8,360 bases of DNA, taken from an uncultured Calothrix sp. (GTDB lineage: Bacteria; Cyanobacteriota; Cyanobacteriia; Cyanobacteriales; Nostocaceae). Of this stretch, positions 6,306-8,360 are shown piece after piece. Each line of letters starts with the position of its first letter. Within the stretch, counting starts at the first letter, position 1. The DNA lies in assembly GCA_937884685.1 (NCBI GenBank), contig CAKZYM010000007.1:1-8360 (forward strand). Direction: 5' to 3'. The notes under the pieces were generated by a model, which did not search any database, had not been told where the DNA came from, and saw only the letters and a list, made by a program, of their open reading frames with translations. A program made the position numbers and the translations under genes.

Positions 6306-6480
6306 ATGCAAATTAAAGATATGAGCGTGAATGAACTTAAAAGTTTAATCAGAGAAACTATTGAGGAAACTGTCTTATGAATTTTTTGCCGATGTTGATG
6401 CTGGTAAAAAAGTTAGAGAAGAAGTTAAACAAAAGTTAATTGCTTCTCAAGAAGCATATAGCGTTTCTCAGTCTATTGAA
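6306..6480 (+). pseudogene. Frameshifted antitoxin-like remnant
   Basis: ATG 6306 opens MQIKDMSVNELKSLIRETIE and reaches TGA at 6378-6380 after 24 codons. Reading resumes in the +1 frame at 6379 as EFFADVDAGKKVREEVKQKL and continues to about 6480, where it runs into repeat sequence and a TAA at 6514. The combined sequence resembles a small (about 70-80 residue) cyanobacterial family beginning MQIKDMSxxELKxLIxExVEE, often found beside toxin genes as a putative antitoxin. That recognition is from memory. The C-terminus is missing, and no toxin gene follows. The UGA context (TTA TGA A) lacks the prfB slippery codon, so an indel is more likely than programmed shifting. It may be read as a short peptide, but it is most probably dead. 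Confidence 0.6.
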
Positions 6481-6494
6481 GTATATCTAAAAAC

Positions 6495-6592
6495 CTCACC
6501 CCCAACCCCTTATTAAGGGAGAGGGGAAATAAAGCACAGTTTTATTGGTGTGAGTTCAAGCTGTACCTCAGTTGCTGTAGGAACGCTATATA
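6495..6592 (+). repeat. Dispersed repeat, copy 1 (TTAAGG-GAGGGG type)
   Basis: The sequence begins CTCACCCCCAACCCC, has CCTTATTAAGGGAGAGGGG at 6508-6526, and ends with GCTGTACCTCAGTTGCT and a GCTATATA. The second half recurs at 8170-8264. CTCAC (6495-6499) and GTGAG (6550-6554) can pair as the outer arm of a hairpin. The CTCACCCCCAACCCC...GAGAGGGG style is very common between cyanobacterial genes. Here it has overrun the 3' end of the antitoxin-like remnant. Confidence 0.7.
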
Positions 6593-6675
6593 AAAAATAT
6601 TCATTAAAAGTTATAGCGGAATTTGATAAGGGAAGTAATAAAGAAAAAAATCGGTTCGTAGTTGCACGACTCTTT

Positions 6676-7968
6676 TTACTGTTCCTTTTTCGCTATCAAT
6701 TCATTTAATCTCGAAGCCGTTTCTTCAGGCTTCCCAGCAATCGGAAATACTAAAATACTCTTAATTTCTTTATTCTTAACTAAGTCTGCTACACGATGGA
6801 ATTGTTTATCACTTATAGCTATGCCGTCAACTTTTTTGGCGTAATTTAATTCGTCTTGAAAACCTTTTTCGTTATAGGCTTGAATAAATATTCTATCAAC
6901 TTTCCATTTTTGATAATCTGCTGCAAAATATCTTTTAGCCCAGTAGGGATTGTGATGACAAATATCAAAACTAACTGAAGGATTAGCTTGTTTCATGGCA
7001 GTTATCATTTGCTGGGTAAATTTAGTTAATTTATCGGTGCGATTAACTTTACCCGGTAATTCTGCATGATATCCTAAATAATCATCCCATTGAACTGCAT
7101 CGATTTTAGGATACTTTGTCACGAATTCGGCTAATATATCTCTGAAGAAATTCGCAACTTCGGGAATCTCCACATCAAGAACATAATGGTCAATTCCTGC
7201 ATAGGTTTTATCTACACCTGGAACAATCCATCTTTTTTCAACTGCTAAATCAAATATGGGACTATTTTTATCAATTTTAATCCCTTTTTCAAAATAAGCG
7301 TGAATCTCCATTCCCTGTTTATGTGCTTCATCAATTAACCACTCTAACCATTTATCTCTAAATAGATTGGGACAACTTTTAAAACCCAAAGTCTTTTGCA
7401 TGACTTCGCTTTTATACATCGTACAAGCATTACCCCAAACACCATGAATAATGGTATTAAATCCTTTGCTCTTGTAATAGCGAACCCTTCGACGAATCAT
7501 TTGTTCGCTTGCATTATTAGTCACTTGATAACGACTTAAATAAATTCCTCTAATTTCTTTTTTCTCCCAAGGTGTCTTAGGTGCTGGTTTAATAGCAACT
7601 GGCTTATTTGAAGTTTTATTGGGAGTTTTGATTTCTGGAGATTGAGAAATTGTGGGGGTAGGAGTTACTTTTGGTGTTGGTTTTGGAGAAGCAATTGGAG
7701 CAGGATTTGCAGGAAGTTTTTGAGTTAATGGCTTGGAATTTGAAGAAACAACCGGAGTCGAATTAGAAGGAAGTTTTGAATTATCTTGAGTTGGTTTTGA
7801 AGAAATAAATGGAATATTTAATTGCTCGCTATTAGGAATAAGTTTGCTGATACCTAAGTTATCTCTCTGAGTAAATAACCAGATACCACCTCCTAAAAAC
7901 AGTACAATTACTGATATTGGAATTTGTAAACATCCGCATCCGCTCGGCTCTTTCTTTTTATATGACAT
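6676..7968 (-). CDS. Membrane-anchored family-10-like glycosyl hydrolase (GHL10/DUF187 type)
   Basis: The protein has 430 residues. Residues 1-16 are basic and contain GCGC; a single membrane span covers about 17-33 (IPISVIVLFLGGGIWLF). Residues 55-133 form a Pro/Ser/Lys/Thr-rich linker (PKPTPKVTPTPT), and a catalytic-like domain runs from about 138 to the end. The domain opens EIRGIYLSRYQVTN and has the family features of a (beta/alpha)8 barrel: GFNTIIHGVWG, EWLIDEAHKQGMEIHAYFEKG, VDAVQWDDY-type acid cluster (here IDAVQWDDYLGY, D295-D296), SFDICHHNPYWAK and FIQAYNEKGF. This matches GHL10 (PF02638), which includes E. coli DigH acting on denuded peptidoglycan. Cell-wall or exopolysaccharide cleavage on the outer face of the membrane is inferred; the substrate is unknown. 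ATG 7968 has no clear Shine-Dalgarno sequence. The gene stands alone and is flanked by two copies of a dispersed repeat. Confidence 0.85.
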   Translation of the reverse strand: MSYKKKEPSGCGCLQIPISVIVLFLGGGIWLFTQRDNLGISKLIPNSEQLNIPFISSKPTQDNSKLPSNSTPVVSSNSKPLTQKLPANPAPIASPKPTPKVTPTPTISQSPEIKTPNKTSNKPVAIKPAPKTPWEKKEIRGIYLSRYQVTNNASEQMIRRRVRYYKSKGFNTIIHGVWGNACTMYKSEVMQKTLGFKSCPNLFRDKWLEWLIDEAHKQGMEIHAYFEKGIKIDKNSPIFDLAVEKRWIVPGVDKTYAGIDHYVLDVEIPEVANFFRDILAEFVTKYPKIDAVQWDDYLGYHAELPGKVNRTDKLTKFTQQMITAMKQANPSVSFDICHHNPYWAKRYFAADYQKWKVDRIFIQAYNEKGFQDELNYAKKVDGIAISDKQFHRVADLVKNKEIKSILVFPIAGKPEETASRLNELIAKKEQ

Positions 7969-8134
7969 AGAGATATTAATGATTCCCCGATAAAAACTCA
8001 GTTTAATTGATAACTACAAGTTTGACATTGGCGAATTCCGATAAAACCATTGGTTTCTTGAATGTAGTGTCATACCGATTACCCCTCACTTCCTTGTTCA
8101 ATTCTTTTATCATCCGAAAAATTGTTAGTGGAAT

Positions 8135-8157
8135 AATCAGGGGTCTTACCCCTGATT
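8135..8157. repeat. Perfect 10-bp hairpin
   Basis: AATCAGGGGT (8135-8144) and ACCCCTGATT (8148-8157) are exact inverted complements around a 3-nt CTT loop. It lies about 114 nt beyond the stop of the minus-strand gene at 8271. No T-tract follows on either strand, so it is not a standard intrinsic terminator. It may be part of the neighbouring repeat. Confidence 0.8.
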
Positions 8158-8169
8158 CGCCAGCAGTAT

Positions 8170-8264
8170 CCTTATTAAGGAGAGGGGAGATAAAGCCTAA
8201 TAAAGCATAGATTTATCGGGGTGAGGTAATCGCTGTACCTCAGTTGCTTGCGGAAAGGCTATAT
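8170..8264 (+). repeat. Dispersed repeat, copy 2
   Basis: It shares with 6508-6592, in the same orientation, the blocks CCTTATTAAGG, GAGAGGGGA, ATAAAGC, GGTGAG, GCTGTACCTCAGTTGCT and GGCTATAT or GCTATATA. Small insertions separate the blocks. It has a different left flank from copy 1. The two copies bracket the glycosyl hydrolase gene. Confidence 0.7.
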
Positions 8265-8270
8265 TCCCCA

Positions 8271-8360
8271 TTATTTTAAAAATTCAATAGTAGCTCTTTC
8301 GATTACATCTGCTGAACCACTTGAAGCGTCATGATGACAATTAGTTAAAAGTTGGAATTG
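8271..8360 (-). CDS. C-terminal end of an unidentified protein (5' part beyond window)
   Basis: Reading the minus strand in from the right edge gives 29 residues then TAA (8273-8271): it includes NCHHDASSGSADVIERATIE and ends EFLK. The composition and the helix-like VIERATIEFLK ending look like a real protein terminus rather than chance, but 29 residues are too few to name a family. If real, it is transcribed toward and in the same direction as the glycosyl hydrolase, about 300 nt upstream of it. Confidence 0.5.
   Translation of the reverse strand, partial: QFQLLTNCHHDASSGSADVIERATIEFLK

Larger units (their letters stand above)
6240..6675. other. Non-coding stretch between convergent genes
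   Basis: This 436-nt stretch lies between the plus-strand gene ending at 6239 and the minus-strand glycosyl hydrolase ending at 6676. It holds the terminator at 6262, the broken antitoxin-like frame at 6306-6480 and the dispersed repeat at 6495-6592. The remaining 6593-6675 is AT-rich without a supported gene. It looks like a dumping ground for repeats and decaying genes. Confidence 0.6.
7969..8270. other. Intergenic region upstream of the glycosyl hydrolase
   Basis: This stretch contains the promoter side of the minus-strand glycosyl hydrolase, a perfect hairpin at 8135-8157 and copy 2 of the dispersed repeat at 8170-8264. An open frame at 8007-8210 on the plus strand translates largely repeat and hairpin sequence and is not supported as a gene. 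No promoter boxes were convincing. Confidence 0.5.

Noticed and set aside
6640..6675. Possible terminator for the minus-strand glycosyl hydrolase
   Set aside because: A run of Ts exists on the minus strand, but the preceding stem is only about four base pairs and is set several bases away.
6662..6844. Plus-strand open frame at the end of the glycosyl hydrolase
   Set aside because: Antisense to a well supported coding region, no homology recognised.
8007..8210. 67-codon plus-strand open frame
   Set aside because: More than half is hairpin and dispersed repeat sequence; typical of false ORFs made by this repeat class.
1..8360. tRNA, rRNA or riboswitch genes
   Set aside because: No cloverleaf with a T-loop consensus or known riboswitch core was recognised by eye in the intergenic stretches; a covariance-model scan would be the decisive test.

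Overview
The window reads as chromosomal DNA of a filamentous, probably nostocalean, cyanobacterium. Evidence is the AT-leaning composition, the heptanucleotide tandem repeats, the scattered hairpin repeats of a kind common in that order, a small DUF3285-type membrane protein, and a gene neighbourhood (prfB, DUF3285, ybeY, dgkA, trpG/pabA) that I associate with cyanobacteria. Genus cannot be settled from the sequence alone.

Layout: 1-473 (minus) is a PsiE-like membrane protein cut by the window edge. 474-776 is intergenic and holds a 72-nt hairpin repeat. 777-1869 encodes a diverged paralogue of release factor 2; 1872-1943 is a second copy of the same 72-nt repeat; 2089-3205 is the genuine prfB. 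Both release-factor genes need a +1 frameshift at an in-frame UGA within CTTTGAC. prfB ends inside a heptad repeat, followed by a short DUF3285-type gene (3442-3597), ybeY (3608-4150), an undecaprenol/diacylglycerol kinase (4295-4756), a glutamine amidotransferase trpG/pabA (4870-5472) and, overlapping it by 4 nt, a Tat-exported metallo-beta-lactamase-fold protein (5469-6239) closed by a hairpin terminator. 6240-6675 holds a frameshifted antitoxin-like remnant and a dispersed repeat. 6676-7968 (minus) is a membrane-anchored family-10-like glycosyl hydrolase, followed by a second copy of the dispersed repeat and the last 29 codons of an unidentified minus-strand gene.

Functional themes: translation termination and ribosome maturation (prfB, ybeY), envelope lipid recycling and cell-wall work (dgkA, glycosyl hydrolase), and tryptophan/folate precursor synthesis (trpG/pabA).

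The most unusual item is the RF2 paralogue. It keeps the RF2 fold, the SPF stop-codon tripeptide and the frameshift heptamer, but the GGQ catalytic loop has been replaced by a shorter, glycine-free segment, and the Shine-Dalgarno-like stimulator before the frameshift is gone. It looks like a release factor that may still bind ribosomes or RNA but cannot hydrolyse peptidyl-tRNA. A second possible pseudoenzyme is the metallo-beta-lactamase-fold protein, which lacks the HxHxDH metal motif.
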